This document shows, one piece after another, positions 1 through 6,680 of a stretch of 9,235 nucleotides of DNA. The notes beneath the pieces were generated by a model. It searched no databases and was not told the origin of the DNA. It worked only from the letters and a program-made list of their open reading frames with translations. Position 1 is the first letter of the stretch. Each line of letters opens with the position of its first letter. The stretch covers positions 1 through 9,235 of the forward strand of contig JASHQO010000198.1 in NCBI GenBank assembly GCA_030039105.1, written 5' to 3'. The stretch comes from Xanthobacteraceae bacterium. GTDB lineage: Bacteria > Pseudomonadota > Alphaproteobacteria > Rhizobiales > Xanthobacteraceae. A program made the position numbers and the translations under genes.

Positions 1-307
1 TGGCGATAGCCGCGACGTGGGGGTAAAGCGCGGTGCGCAGCGCGGCGATCAGCGCCGGCAGCGGGTATTTGAAATAGCGGTACTCGCCCTTGCCGAAGCC
101 GTGGCGTGCCATGTGGACGCGGCTGCGGAAATGCTCTTCGTGCGGATAGAGCGCGGCGATCTCGGCGCATTCGCGTGCGGTCAACAGTTCCGGCACCACG
201 GCGCAGCCGAAATTTTGCAGTTCCGCGCCGATCGTGTTCCAATCGTAGCCGTCGATGCGTTGTTCGGCGGATTTTTGCCTGGCGGCGACTTTCAGGGCAG
301 CGCTCAT
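1..307 (-). CDS. 2OG-Fe(II) oxygenase-like protein, N-terminal part (gene continues off the left edge)
   Basis: The minus strand is open from an ATG at 307-305 to the window edge, giving 102 residues that begin MSAALKVAARQKSAEQR. The segments YDWNTIGAELQNFGCAVVPE (residues 21-40), a following LLTARECAEIAALYP, and HMARHGFGKGEYRYFKYPLP match from memory the N-terminal half of a bacterial 2OG-Fe(II) dioxygenase family (Pfam Oxygenase-NA, COG3826, described as acting on damaged DNA). Such enzymes use 2-oxoglutarate, O2 and Fe(II) in the cytoplasm. The iron-binding HxD...H residues would lie downstream of the visible part, so catalytic competence cannot be judged. The start is the first ATG of the conserved frame; the upstream GGAA is only a weak ribosome binding site. 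It is transcribed divergently from the DctP gene across a 277-bp gap. The family call is good; the true substrate is unknown. Confidence 0.75.
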   Translation of the reverse strand, partial: MSAALKVAARQKSAEQRIDGYDWNTIGAELQNFGCAVVPELLTARECAEIAALYPHEEHFRSRVHMARHGFGKGEYRYFKYPLPALIAALRTALYPHVAAIA

Positions 308-527
308 GATGCAGTTTCCAACGCGATGGTTCGCCGATAGTAGCAGCGCGTCCGGGGCGGAACCCACCCGAATCCAGGCCACGCTATCGTCTTGCCGCAT
401 GGTCCGATCGGCGGGCGGCGCCTATGCCTGGGACATATTCGAGGACGCCGCTCAACCTGGCCGCATGGTCGCGACTTTTCCGGTCGAATCGTGGATGGAG
501 CATCTGCGCCACTGTGGCACGCTGTCC

Positions 528-571
528 ATTGATCGCACCGCGCCGCTCCGGCACACTCGGCTGCGATCAGT
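528..571. promoter_or_regulatory. Inverted repeat directly upstream of the dctP-like ribosome binding site
   Basis: TGATCGCA at 530-537 is perfectly complementary to TGCGATCA at 562-569. A T/G wobble and a further A-T pair extend the arms to 10 bp (528-537 and 562-571). The loop is 24 bp. It ends immediately before the ribosome binding site of the solute-binding protein gene, so it could be a regulator operator or a leader hairpin that controls translation. No convincing -35/-10 pair was found in 308-584 to choose between these. The rest of the 308-584 gap shows nothing else I can support. Confidence 0.4.
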
Positions 572-576
572 GAGGG
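572..576 (+). promoter_or_regulatory. Ribosome binding site that sets the dctP-like start
   Basis: GAGGG lies 8 bases before the ATG at 585. The same frame is open back to an ATG at 255, but the upstream 110 codons resemble no protein and would bury the signal peptide. This site and the signal peptide together fix the start at 585. Confidence 0.75.
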
Positions 577-584
577 AAAAAGCT

Positions 585-1628
585 ATGAAACAGCGCGCGG
601 CAACCGTTGTGAACACCGTAACGGCCGTGGTTTTTGCAAGCTTGGCGGCGCTCGCCGCGCTCGTGGCCCTGGCGCCGCCGGCGTCCGCGCAGGCGCCGGC
701 GCCGATCACGATGAAGCTGTCGACGGCGACGGTGAACGACACCCAGCACGAGTGGCTGAAACGCTTCGCAACCGCCGTCGAGAAGGATTCCGGCGGCCGC
801 ATCAAGGCCGAAATCTATCCGGCGAGCCAGCTCGGCACCATTCCGCGGCAGATCGAGGGCGTGCAGTTCGGCGCGGTCCAGGGCTGGACCGGGCCGCCCG
901 AGTTTCTGGTCGGCGTCGACGAGCGCTACGAGGCGCTCAGCGCGCCCGGCCTGTTCACCAGCCGCGCGCAGTACGAACGCACCATCAAGGACCCGACCAT
1001 CACCGGGCTGATGCTCGGACTGGGCAGCAACAAGGGCCTGGTCGGCGCCGGCATTTATCCGATCGGCCCGTCCTCGATCATCACCAAGAAGCAGATTCAG
1101 CGGCTGTCGGACTATGCCGGCCTGAAAATCCGCGTGCTGGCCTCGCCGTTCCAGCTCGAGCTGATCAAGCGCATGGGCGGCTCGCCGATCGCGATGACGC
1201 TCGCCGACGTGCTGCCGGCCATGCAGCAGGGCGCGCTCGACGGCTCGCTCACCACCATGACCCAGTATACCACGCTGCACTATATCGACGTGGCGAAATA
1301 CGTCACCGAGACCGACCAGCCTTACGTGTCGTCGATCACCATGCTCAGCAAGAAATGGGTCGACGGCCTGCCAGGCGACCTGCAGAAGATCGTCCGCGAC
1401 GACGCCGCCACGGTGTCCGCCGACATCGTGCCGTTCGTCGACCAGTTCTTCGACGAGCAGCGGGAGATCTGGACGAAATCGGGCGGCAGCGCCGTCCGTC
1501 TGCCGCCGGCCGACCAGGCCGAGATGCTCGGCAAGATTTCCTCGATCGCCGACGACCTGTCGAAATCGAAGCCCGACTTGAATGCCGCGGTGAAGACCGC
1601 GTTCGACACGGCGGCGAAGTACAAATAG
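585..1628 (+). CDS. TRAP-type transporter periplasmic solute-binding protein, DctP family
   Basis: This encodes 347 residues, the usual DctP length. An N-terminal signal peptide is clear: MKQRAATVV, a hydrophobic stretch at about 9-30, and a Sec cleavage site at ASA-QA or AQA-PA (residues 33-37). The mature protein follows the DctP fold: a first lobe with HEWLKRFATAVEKDSGGRIK (55-74) and YPASQLG, then GLKIRV (179-184), in which R183 sits where the family has its carboxylate-binding arginine, then ADVLPAMQQGALDG (207-220), the family's signature region. TRAP systems import organic acids by secondary transport using DctQ and DctM membrane subunits. Neither is in the window, so this is an orphan here, either served by a distant DctQM or used as a sensor or scavenger. 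The ligand cannot be read from sequence. The gene converges on the hydroxylase gene with only 4 bp between the stop codons and no terminator hairpin. Confidence 0.9.
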   Translation: MKQRAATVVNTVTAVVFASLAALAALVALAPPASAQAPAPITMKLSTATVNDTQHEWLKRFATAVEKDSGGRIKAEIYPASQLGTIPRQIEGVQFGAVQGWTGPPEFLVGVDERYEALSAPGLFTSRAQYERTIKDPTITGLMLGLGSNKGLVGAGIYPIGPSSIITKKQIQRLSDYAGLKIRVLASPFQLELIKRMGGSPIAMTLADVLPAMQQGALDGSLTTMTQYTTLHYIDVAKYVTETDQPYVSSITMLSKKWVDGLPGDLQKIVRDDAATVSADIVPFVDQFFDEQREIWTKSGGSAVRLPPADQAEMLGKISSIADDLSKSKPDLNAAVKTAFDTAAKYK

Positions 1629-1632
1629 TCCG

Positions 1633-3927
1633 TCAGCCGGATTGCCGCGGGCAGAGCAGCGCGCGCAAGCGCTGCGGCGTCACTGGAAGCTCGGTCACCG
1701 CGCCGGGCCGGCCGAGCGCGTCGTCGATCGCGGCCGCGACGGCGGCACCGACCGCGTTGGCGCCGCCTTCGCCGGCGCCTTTCAGCCCGAGCGGATTGAG
1801 CGGGCTCGGCGCGTCCTCGCTGAGCACGATGTCGATCGGCGGGATTTCGCGCGCCGTCGGCATCAGATAATCGGCGAAGCTGACGGCAAGCGGCTCGCCG
1901 CGGGCGTCGTAGCGGAATTCCTCGAACAGCGCGCCGCCGAGGCCTTGCGCTACGCCGCCGGAAATCTGGCCCTCCACCAGCATCGGGTTGACGGCGCGGC
2001 CGATGTCGTAGGCGACCAGAAAGCGCTCGACCGCAACGGCGCCGCTGCCGCGATCGATCCGCACCACGGCGAGATGCACGCCGTAAGGATAGGTCATGTG
2101 CTGCGACTCGAACCAGCCTTCGGCGGACAGGCCGGGCAGGGCGTCGCCGAGCAGCTTCGACGCCGGCGCCAGCGCGCGGGCGATTTCGCCGAGCGTCACC
2201 GACGGCCCCTGCGGCGCGGCTTTGCGCACCACCTTGCCGTCGACGACGTCGAGCGTGTCCGGCGCCGATTGCAGCAGCGACGCCGCGGCCGTAATCGCCT
2301 TGTCGCGCACCTTGGTCGCGGCGATGCGGGTCGCTTCGCCGGTCATCACGGTGACGCGGGACGCGAACGCGCCCATGCCGTAGGCGATGCGATCGGTCTG
2401 GCCGTGCACCACGCGGATTTTGCGGTAGTCGACGCCGAGCGCGTCGGCGCAAATCTGCGCCACCGCGGTCTCGACGCCCTGGCCGACCGAGGCGGCGCCG
2501 GTCACGACCTCGACCGCGCCGCTGGTATCGACGCCAACGCGCACGCCGTCGAACGGCCCGAGGCCGCTTTTCTCGACAAAGACGCCGAGCCCGGCGCCGA
2601 CGGTTTCGCCGGCCGCGCGACGGCGGCGCAGCTCCGCCTGCAGCCTGTCCCAACCGACCTTCGCCAGCGCCTTGTCGAGCAGGCCGGCGTAATCGCCGGA
2701 ATCGTAGGTCATCTCGGTGCCGAGCGTGTCGAAGCCGAGCACGTAGGGCATCTCGCTCTTGCCGATCAGATTGCGGCGGCGGATGTCGACCGGATCGATC
2801 TTGAGCCTGGCGGCAATGGCGTCGATCAGCCGCTCGCGCACGAACGTGCTCTCGTAACGGCCCGGCGCGCGATAGGTGCCGCACGGCGTCTTGTTGGTGA
2901 GCCGGATGCGGCCGACCATGCGATAGGCGGCCATGCGATAGGGGCCCGGCAGCATGGCGGCGGCGAGATCGGGCACGGTCGCGGCGTGGGTGCGCACATA
3001 CGCGCCCTGGTCGTGGAAGAATTCGCCGTCGATGGCGCGCAGGCGTCCTTCGGCGTCAACCGCGGCGCGGACGCGGAAATGCTGCTGGCGCGAATGGTTG
3101 CACGCCATCAGATGCTCGCGGCGATCCTCGATCCACTTGACCGGCCGGCCGAGCCGCAAGGCGGCGACGCAGACCAGGACGTCCTCGGGATAGATTTCGC
3201 CGCGCACGCCAAAACCGCCGCCGACATGGCCTTCGTAGAGGTGCATGCTCGACGGCTCGCGGCCGAGCAGGCGGGCCAGCGCGTCGCGGTTCCAGTGCGG
3301 CACTTTTGCCGCGCCGTGCAGCTCGAGAATGCCGCGCGCCACGCGGCCGATGGCGCCGCGCGTCTCCATCGGCACGCCGCTGTGGCGGCCGATTTTCAGA
3401 TCGAGCGTGACGACGGCGTGCGCGGCGGCGAACGCTTCGTCGATATCGCCATAGCTCTTGCGGACGAGTGCGACCTCGGTGGAATGGCCGGCATCGAACG
3501 GGGCGGGCGGTGCATCGGCGTCGAGCAGCTCCGGCAACGGCTCGACGTCGATGGTGACGAGGTCGGCAGCATCCTCGGCGCTGTATGGATCGGCGGCGAA
3601 CACCACGGCGACCGGCTCGCCGACGTAGCGCACGTAGTCCTTGGCCAGGATCGGCTGGCGATACGGATCGAGCCCTTCGATGCGGGTGAGGCGAAAGTCG
3701 ATCGGTGGAATGTCGGCGACGTCGGCCGCCGTCCATGCCGCGACGACGCCGGGCACCTTGCGCGCGGCGCTCGTGTCGACGGCGCGGATGCGTCCGTGGG
3801 CGTGCGGCGAGCGGACCACGCGCATGTGCACTTGATGGGCGAACGAGATGTCGGCGGCAAAGCGGCCCCGGCCGGTGACGAGCGGAAAGTCCTCCAGGCG
3901 CGGCACCGAGCGGCCGACGAAGTTCAT
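1633..3927 (-). CDS. Molybdopterin-binding (large) subunit of a xanthine dehydrogenase / CO dehydrogenase-like hydroxylase
   Basis: This encodes 764 residues, typical of stand-alone CoxL/XdhA-like large subunits. The N-terminal alpha/beta hammerhead domain is evident (VTGRGRFAADI at 17-27, RSPHAHGRI at 39-47, YVGEPVAVVF at 101-110). Molybdopterin-binding motifs follow: GGGFG (236-240), CGTYRAPGR (349-357), VGQG (481-484), GAFASR (519-524), DIGRAVNP (641-648) and GLKGAGEGG (714-722). E720 is the expected catalytic glutamate. The loop at 349-357 lacks the AYxCSFR cysteine of true form I CO dehydrogenase, so CO oxidation is unlikely; the substrate is probably an aldehyde, purine or N-heterocycle. 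The [2Fe-2S] and FAD subunits that such enzymes need are absent from the window. The start chosen is ATG 3927-3925, where MNFVGRSVPRLED begins the conserved domain. It overlaps the phosphatase stop as ATGA, suggesting translational coupling. An in-frame extension to 4035 is rejected. Confidence 0.93.
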   Translation of the reverse strand: MNFVGRSVPRLEDFPLVTGRGRFAADISFAHQVHMRVVRSPHAHGRIRAVDTSAARKVPGVVAAWTAADVADIPPIDFRLTRIEGLDPYRQPILAKDYVRYVGEPVAVVFAADPYSAEDAADLVTIDVEPLPELLDADAPPAPFDAGHSTEVALVRKSYGDIDEAFAAAHAVVTLDLKIGRHSGVPMETRGAIGRVARGILELHGAAKVPHWNRDALARLLGREPSSMHLYEGHVGGGFGVRGEIYPEDVLVCVAALRLGRPVKWIEDRREHLMACNHSRQQHFRVRAAVDAEGRLRAIDGEFFHDQGAYVRTHAATVPDLAAAMLPGPYRMAAYRMVGRIRLTNKTPCGTYRAPGRYESTFVRERLIDAIAARLKIDPVDIRRRNLIGKSEMPYVLGFDTLGTEMTYDSGDYAGLLDKALAKVGWDRLQAELRRRRAAGETVGAGLGVFVEKSGLGPFDGVRVGVDTSGAVEVVTGAASVGQGVETAVAQICADALGVDYRKIRVVHGQTDRIAYGMGAFASRVTVMTGEATRIAATKVRDKAITAAASLLQSAPDTLDVVDGKVVRKAAPQGPSVTLGEIARALAPASKLLGDALPGLSAEGWFESQHMTYPYGVHLAVVRIDRGSGAVAVERFLVAYDIGRAVNPMLVEGQISGGVAQGLGGALFEEFRYDARGEPLAVSFADYLMPTAREIPPIDIVLSEDAPSPLNPLGLKGAGEGGANAVGAAVAAAIDDALGRPGAVTELPVTPQRLRALLCPRQSG

Positions 3928-4544
3928 GGCGCCAAACCCTCCAGATGCGCCGTCTCGTTGATGCGTTGCGCGGTGCTGCCGCCGCCGCCGATGTCGATCT
4001 CGTTGAGGCAGCATGGCGATTGCGCGATCCGCCAATAGGCCGACAGCGGCTGATCGAGAACTTGCGTCAATAGCGCCCGGTTGACGCTGTCATGGCCGAC
4101 CAGCACCACGGTGTCGTCGGCGTGGCGCGCCAGCACCAGCCGCAGCGCATTCGCGACGCGCGCCGTGAGGTCCTGCAGCGACTCGCCGTTCGGGAAGCGG
4201 ACGAGCTGCGGCGTCGCGAACCAGGCGGCAAACAGCGCCGGATCGGCGCTTTTGGCGTCAGCGAAGGTCTTGAACTGCCAAGCGCCATAGTCGATGTCGG
4301 CGAGATCGTTGCAGATTTCGGCTGGCGCGCCGCACGCCCTGGCGATGGCGGCGCCGGTCTCGACGCAGCGGCCCATGGGACTGGTGTAAATTATTTTCGG
4401 CCGCCAAGCGGCGGCGACGCGTCGCGCCACCGCCTGCGCCTCGGCGCGCCCGCGCGCGGTCAGCGCCACTTCCTGCCGGCCGCGAAAGCGCTCGGGTTTG
4501 ATGCCGTCGACGTGGCCGTGGCGGATCAAAAGGATCTTGGTCAT
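3924..4544 (-). CDS. Histidine phosphatase (phosphoglycerate mutase-like) family protein
   Basis: This encodes 206 residues, the normal size for the family. It starts MTKILLIRHGHVDG, with the signature RHG at 8-10 and H9 as the expected phosphorylated histidine. SPMGRCVETG (55-64) gives the conserved arginine R59, LADIDYGAWQ (81-90) is the acidic-loop region, and VLVGHDSVNRALL (147-159) carries the second catalytic histidine, H151. It is cytoplasmic, with no signal peptide or membrane segment. The family covers sugar-phosphate phosphatases, alpha-ribazole phosphatase (CobC) and broad phosphatases, so the substrate is not predictable. Its TGA overlaps the ATG of the hydroxylase gene by 4 bp, implying one transcript. 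The frame stays open upstream to 4925, but that part translates repeat DNA, so ATG 4544-4542 is used. The ribosome binding site is weak. A 12-bp palindrome, TGTCGTGCGACA at 4561-4572, lies just before the start and could be an operator. Confidence 0.9.
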   Translation of the reverse strand: MTKILLIRHGHVDGIKPERFRGRQEVALTARGRAEAQAVARRVAAAWRPKIIYTSPMGRCVETGAAIARACGAPAEICNDLADIDYGAWQFKTFADAKSADPALFAAWFATPQLVRFPNGESLQDLTARVANALRLVLARHADDTVVLVGHDSVNRALLTQVLDQPLSAYWRIAQSPCCLNEIDIGGGGSTAQRINETAHLEGLAP

Positions 4545-4760
4545 TTCATTGTTGTCCGGATGTCGTGCGACACGCAGCGATGCACCGCTGATCCGGATCG
4601 CTCCGGACTCGGCGCTCGTGACGATCCCCGCTCTGCAACGCATCGCCATAGCGCGCGCAAGACGCGCGTGAACGCGCTTATGGTGCTGCGCTGCGGCCGG
4701 GCGGGAAACGCGGCTGCGAGTTTGCCGCGTGCCGGCGCGCGCCGCAATGGCGTTGCGAGG
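4545..4760. other. Non-coding stretch upstream of the phosphatase gene
   Basis: This is the gene-free left half of the 462-bp gap between the phosphatase start and the MFS stop. It must hold the promoter of the phosphatase-hydroxylase pair, but I see no convincing -35/-10 or GGAAC-type site. The only structure noted is the short palindrome TGTCGTGCGACA at 4561-4572. Open frames across it have no recognisable protein content. Confidence 0.5.
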
Positions 4761-4831
4761 GCACGATCCCGAAAAAGCCGGCCGTCGGACTTGATCCGAG
4801 GGTGGCAACCGGTTTTCGGAAAAGATCATGC
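4761..4831 (+). repeat. Long-form palindromic dispersed repeat, copy 1
   Basis: This runs from GCACGATC at 4761 to GATCATGC at 4824-4831, with inner segments AAAAAGCCGGCC, GATCCGAGGGTGG and AACCGGTTTTCGG. Read against the reverse complement of 7280-7366 it matches along nearly its whole length, with scattered substitutions and small indels. The outer arms (near GCATGATC / GATCATGC) pair with each other. Copies of this type are familiar as small intergenic palindromes in Bradyrhizobium-group genomes. Its right half also forms the start of the 62-bp tandem array. Confidence 0.75.
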
Positions 4832-4969
4832 ACAAGCAAAAGGCTAAAGCATGATCCCGAAAAGTGGCAACCGGTTTTCGGAAAAGATCATGCGCAAGCA
4901 AAAGGCTAAAGCATGATCCCGACAAGTGGCAACCGGTTTTCGGAAAAGATCATGCGCAAGCAAGAGGCC
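4802..4969 (+). repeat. Three tandem palindromic repeat units, 62-bp period
   Basis: GTGGCAACCGGTTTTCGG begins at 4802, 4864 and 4926, exactly 62 bp apart. Units 1 and 2 are complete and differ at only two bases; unit 3 stops at about 4969. Within the array, GCATGATC (4849-4856) pairs with GATCATGC (4886-4893), and the same words recur at 4911-4918 and 4948-4955, giving two 45-bp hairpins with an inner CCGAAAA / TTTTCGG stem in the first. The near identity suggests recent duplication or gene conversion. It lies between the MFS stop and the phosphatase promoter region, so it would be transcribed as a chain of hairpins in any read-through from the MFS gene. No protein content is credible. Confidence 0.92.
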
Positions 4970-4971
4970 GG

Positions 4972-5006
4972 AGCGGGATGACGATTCGAGCAAAACTCAT
5001 CCCGCT
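4972..5006 (-). terminator. Hairpin directly after the MFS stop codon
   Basis: Arms AGCGGGATGA (4972-4981) and TCATCCCGCT (4997-5006) are a perfect 10-bp match around a 15-base loop. The hairpin starts on the base after the TAA of the MFS gene. No T-run follows on the minus strand, so it is not a classical intrinsic terminator. It may act as a 3' stabilising stem, or as another member of the repeat family: the word GAGCGGGATGA recurs in the repeat at 7286-7294. Confidence 0.5.
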
Positions 5007-6548
5007 TTAGAGCCGGCGCAGCGGCATCGACCACGCCAGCCAGGTGCCGGCGCTGGTGAACAACGCGATGGTGATGAAGGCGGCGCGGAAGGCGTCGGCG
5101 ATTTCCGATTGGATGACCGCCTGCCGCGCCGCGGGCAGCGACGCGATGGCATCGGGGCCCTGTTCGATGATGGCGCCGAACAGGCCCGCGGTCTGCCGGT
5201 CGGTCAGCGCCAGAATCGAGAACAGCACCGCGGCGACGGTCGCGGTGCCGATGGCGGCGCCGACCGAGCGGGAGAACTGCACCATGGCGGCGCCGGTGCC
5301 GAGCATGCGCGGTCCGGCCACGGTCTGCACGGTGATTTGCACCACCGCCATGACGCTGCCCATGAACAGCGCGATGAAGCCGAACACCCACGGCAACTGG
5401 CCGACGTGGAAATGCGGAATCTCGACGGCCAGGACCAGGAGGCCGATTGTCGCCGCGATCAGGCCCCAGGTCGGATAGATCGCGGTGCGGCCGGTCCTGG
5501 TGACGAGTTGGCCGGTGATCATCGAGCCGATGCCGATGCCGAAGGTGAGCGGCAGCAGCAACAGTCCGGTCTCGGCCGGCGATGCACCGCGCACCGCGCG
5601 CAGATAGATCGGCACGAAGGTGATGAGCGAGACCAGCGCCGCACCGTGACAGGCGGCGAGCCCGTCGCCGCGCCAGATCGAGGCCTGGCGGAACAGCCGC
5701 GGCGGCAGCAGCGGCGAGGTGTTGCGCTTCTCCTGCCAGATCAGCAGCACCAGCGAGAACACGCCGAACGCCAACAGCCCGAGCGCCATCGGCAGGGTCC
5801 GCGCGTCCATGCGCTGCGCCTGCTCGAGCGCCAGGATCACCGGGCTGACGAACATGATGAACAGCACCAGGCCCGGCACGTCGAAGGTGGTGCGGCGGCG
5901 GTCGCCGGGGCGCGCTTCGAGCCGCAACACCAGCGCCGCCGCGACCGCGCCGAGCGGCACGTTGATCCAGAAAATCGCCGGCCAGCCGAACGCCTGGGTG
6001 AGATAGCCGCCGGCGACCGGGCCGAAGGTGCTCGAACTCACCGAGATGCCGGCGAGGTAGCCCTGATAGCGGCCGCGCTCGCGCGGCGGGATCGCTTCGC
6101 CGATCAGCGCCTGCGACAACGTCATCAGGCCGCCGCCGCCAAAGCCCTGCAGCACGCGCGCCGCGGTGAGCAACTCGATATTGGGCGCCAATGCACAGCA
6201 CACCGAGCCGGCGACGAAGACGGCCAGCGCCACGAACATCATGCCGCGGCGGCCGAAGGTGTCGCCGAGCCGGCCATAGACCGGCGCCGCGATGGTGTTG
6301 GCGATCAGGTACGACACCACGACCCAGGAGGCGCGCTCGATCTCGCCGAGGCTCGAGGCGATGGCCGGCAACGCGGTGGCGACGATGGTCTGATCCGCCA
6401 CCGCGAGGAACATCGGCAGCATGATCGAGGGAAACACCTTGATGAACAGTGAGCCGGTCGGCGGCAACGTGACGCGGTCGCTTTGCGGCGCCGCGTCCGC
6501 CGAGCGCGCCGCATTATCCGGTTCGATGCGCTGTTCCGAATCGTTCAT
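5007..6548 (-). CDS. MFS drug/solute exporter, DHA2 (14-helix) type
   Basis: This encodes 513 residues from ATG 6548-6546, the normal size for DHA2 proton-antiporters such as EmrB-like exporters of the inner membrane. A hydrophilic leader of about 30 residues precedes helix 1. VADQTIVATALP places the conserved helix 1 acid at about D52. Motif A is seen as GRLGDTFGRR (about 92-101) between helices 2 and 3, and motif C as GPVAGG (about 176-181) followed by WPAIFWINVPLG, which is diagnostic of exporters. The C-terminal half has hydrophobic helices ending in LAWSMPLRRL. The substrate is unknown and no EmrA-like partner is adjacent. A TTG start at 6590 would add 14 residues; neither start has a clear ribosome binding site. 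An EcfG-type promoter at 6623-6647 faces this gene, so it is probably part of the general stress regulon. It is divergent from the phasin gene. Confidence 0.92.
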   Translation of the reverse strand: MNDSEQRIEPDNAARSADAAPQSDRVTLPPTGSLFIKVFPSIMLPMFLAVADQTIVATALPAIASSLGEIERASWVVVSYLIANTIAAPVYGRLGDTFGRRGMMFVALAVFVAGSVCCALAPNIELLTAARVLQGFGGGGLMTLSQALIGEAIPPRERGRYQGYLAGISVSSSTFGPVAGGYLTQAFGWPAIFWINVPLGAVAAALVLRLEARPGDRRRTTFDVPGLVLFIMFVSPVILALEQAQRMDARTLPMALGLLAFGVFSLVLLIWQEKRNTSPLLPPRLFRQASIWRGDGLAACHGAALVSLITFVPIYLRAVRGASPAETGLLLLPLTFGIGIGSMITGQLVTRTGRTAIYPTWGLIAATIGLLVLAVEIPHFHVGQLPWVFGFIALFMGSVMAVVQITVQTVAGPRMLGTGAAMVQFSRSVGAAIGTATVAAVLFSILALTDRQTAGLFGAIIEQGPDAIASLPAARQAVIQSEIADAFRAAFITIALFTSAGTWLAWSMPLRRL

Positions 6549-6622
6549 GGGCAAAAATTCATGACAAGAAAATCGCCGTTCCCGACGCAACTTCGATCAA
6601 AACCGCCGGTGTATTGTGACAA

Positions 6623-6647
6623 AACGCGGGCACGGCATCGCCGTTCC
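6623..6647 (-). promoter_or_regulatory. EcfG (general stress sigma factor) type promoter for the MFS gene
   Basis: On the minus strand GGAAC (6647-6643) is followed by exactly 16 bases and then CGTT (6626-6623). This is the GGAAC-N16/17-CGTT consensus known for EcfG sigma factors in alphaproteobacteria including Bradyrhizobium. Transcription would start near 6615, giving a leader of roughly 65 bases to ATG 6548, or about 25 to the TTG at 6590. It sits in the intergenic gap in the correct orientation. EcfG dependence is an inference from the match. Confidence 0.65.
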
Positions 6648-6680
6648 GTATGTGTGCCCTTCACCATGCGCGGGAACGGC
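6640..6680. repeat. Inverted repeat linking the divergent MFS and phasin promoters
   Basis: GCCGTTCC (6640-6647) and GGAACGGC (6673-6680) are perfect 8-bp inverted arms, 25 bp apart. Each arm contains an outward-facing GGAAC. A third GCCGTTCC is at 6575-6582; there the shared word is 11 bases (ATCGCCGTTCC at 6572-6582 and 6637-6647), forming a direct repeat 65 bp apart. The left arm is the -35 of the EcfG-like promoter; the right arm lies five bases upstream of the TATAAT of the phasin promoter. Confidence 0.6.

Noticed and set aside
359..383. GGAAC at 359-363 as an EcfG promoter for the DctP gene
   Set aside because: The bases 16 or 17 positions downstream are CACG or ACGC, not CGTT.
255..584. 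Upstream extension of the DctP frame to an ATG at 255
   Set aside because: It would bury a clean signal peptide and overlap the start of the divergent oxygenase gene; a good ribosome binding site supports 585.
1322..2884. 520-codon minus-strand frame overlapping the hydroxylase gene in another phase
   Set aside because: Arg-rich shadow frame with no motif; the overlapping 1633-3927 frame carries all hydroxylase signatures.
1642..4038. 798-codon open frame on the plus strand, exactly opposite the hydroxylase gene
   Set aside because: It mirrors the codon structure of the real gene, is rich in Arg, Ala, Asp and His with no domain pattern, and has no ribosome binding site. Long antisense frames are expected in DNA with strong GC bias at the third codon position.
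4545..4925. N-terminal extension of the phosphatase frame
   Set aside because: The extension translates the palindromic repeats, and the conserved protein begins at MTKILLIRHG.
4761..4969. CRISPR array
   Set aside because: The 62-bp units repeat throughout with no variable spacers, and no cas gene is present; they are tandem palindromic elements.
4926..6452. 508-codon open frame on the plus strand opposite the MFS gene
   Set aside because: Composition is dominated by Gln, Arg, His, Asp and Glu as expected from the complement of a membrane protein gene, and it begins within repeat DNA.
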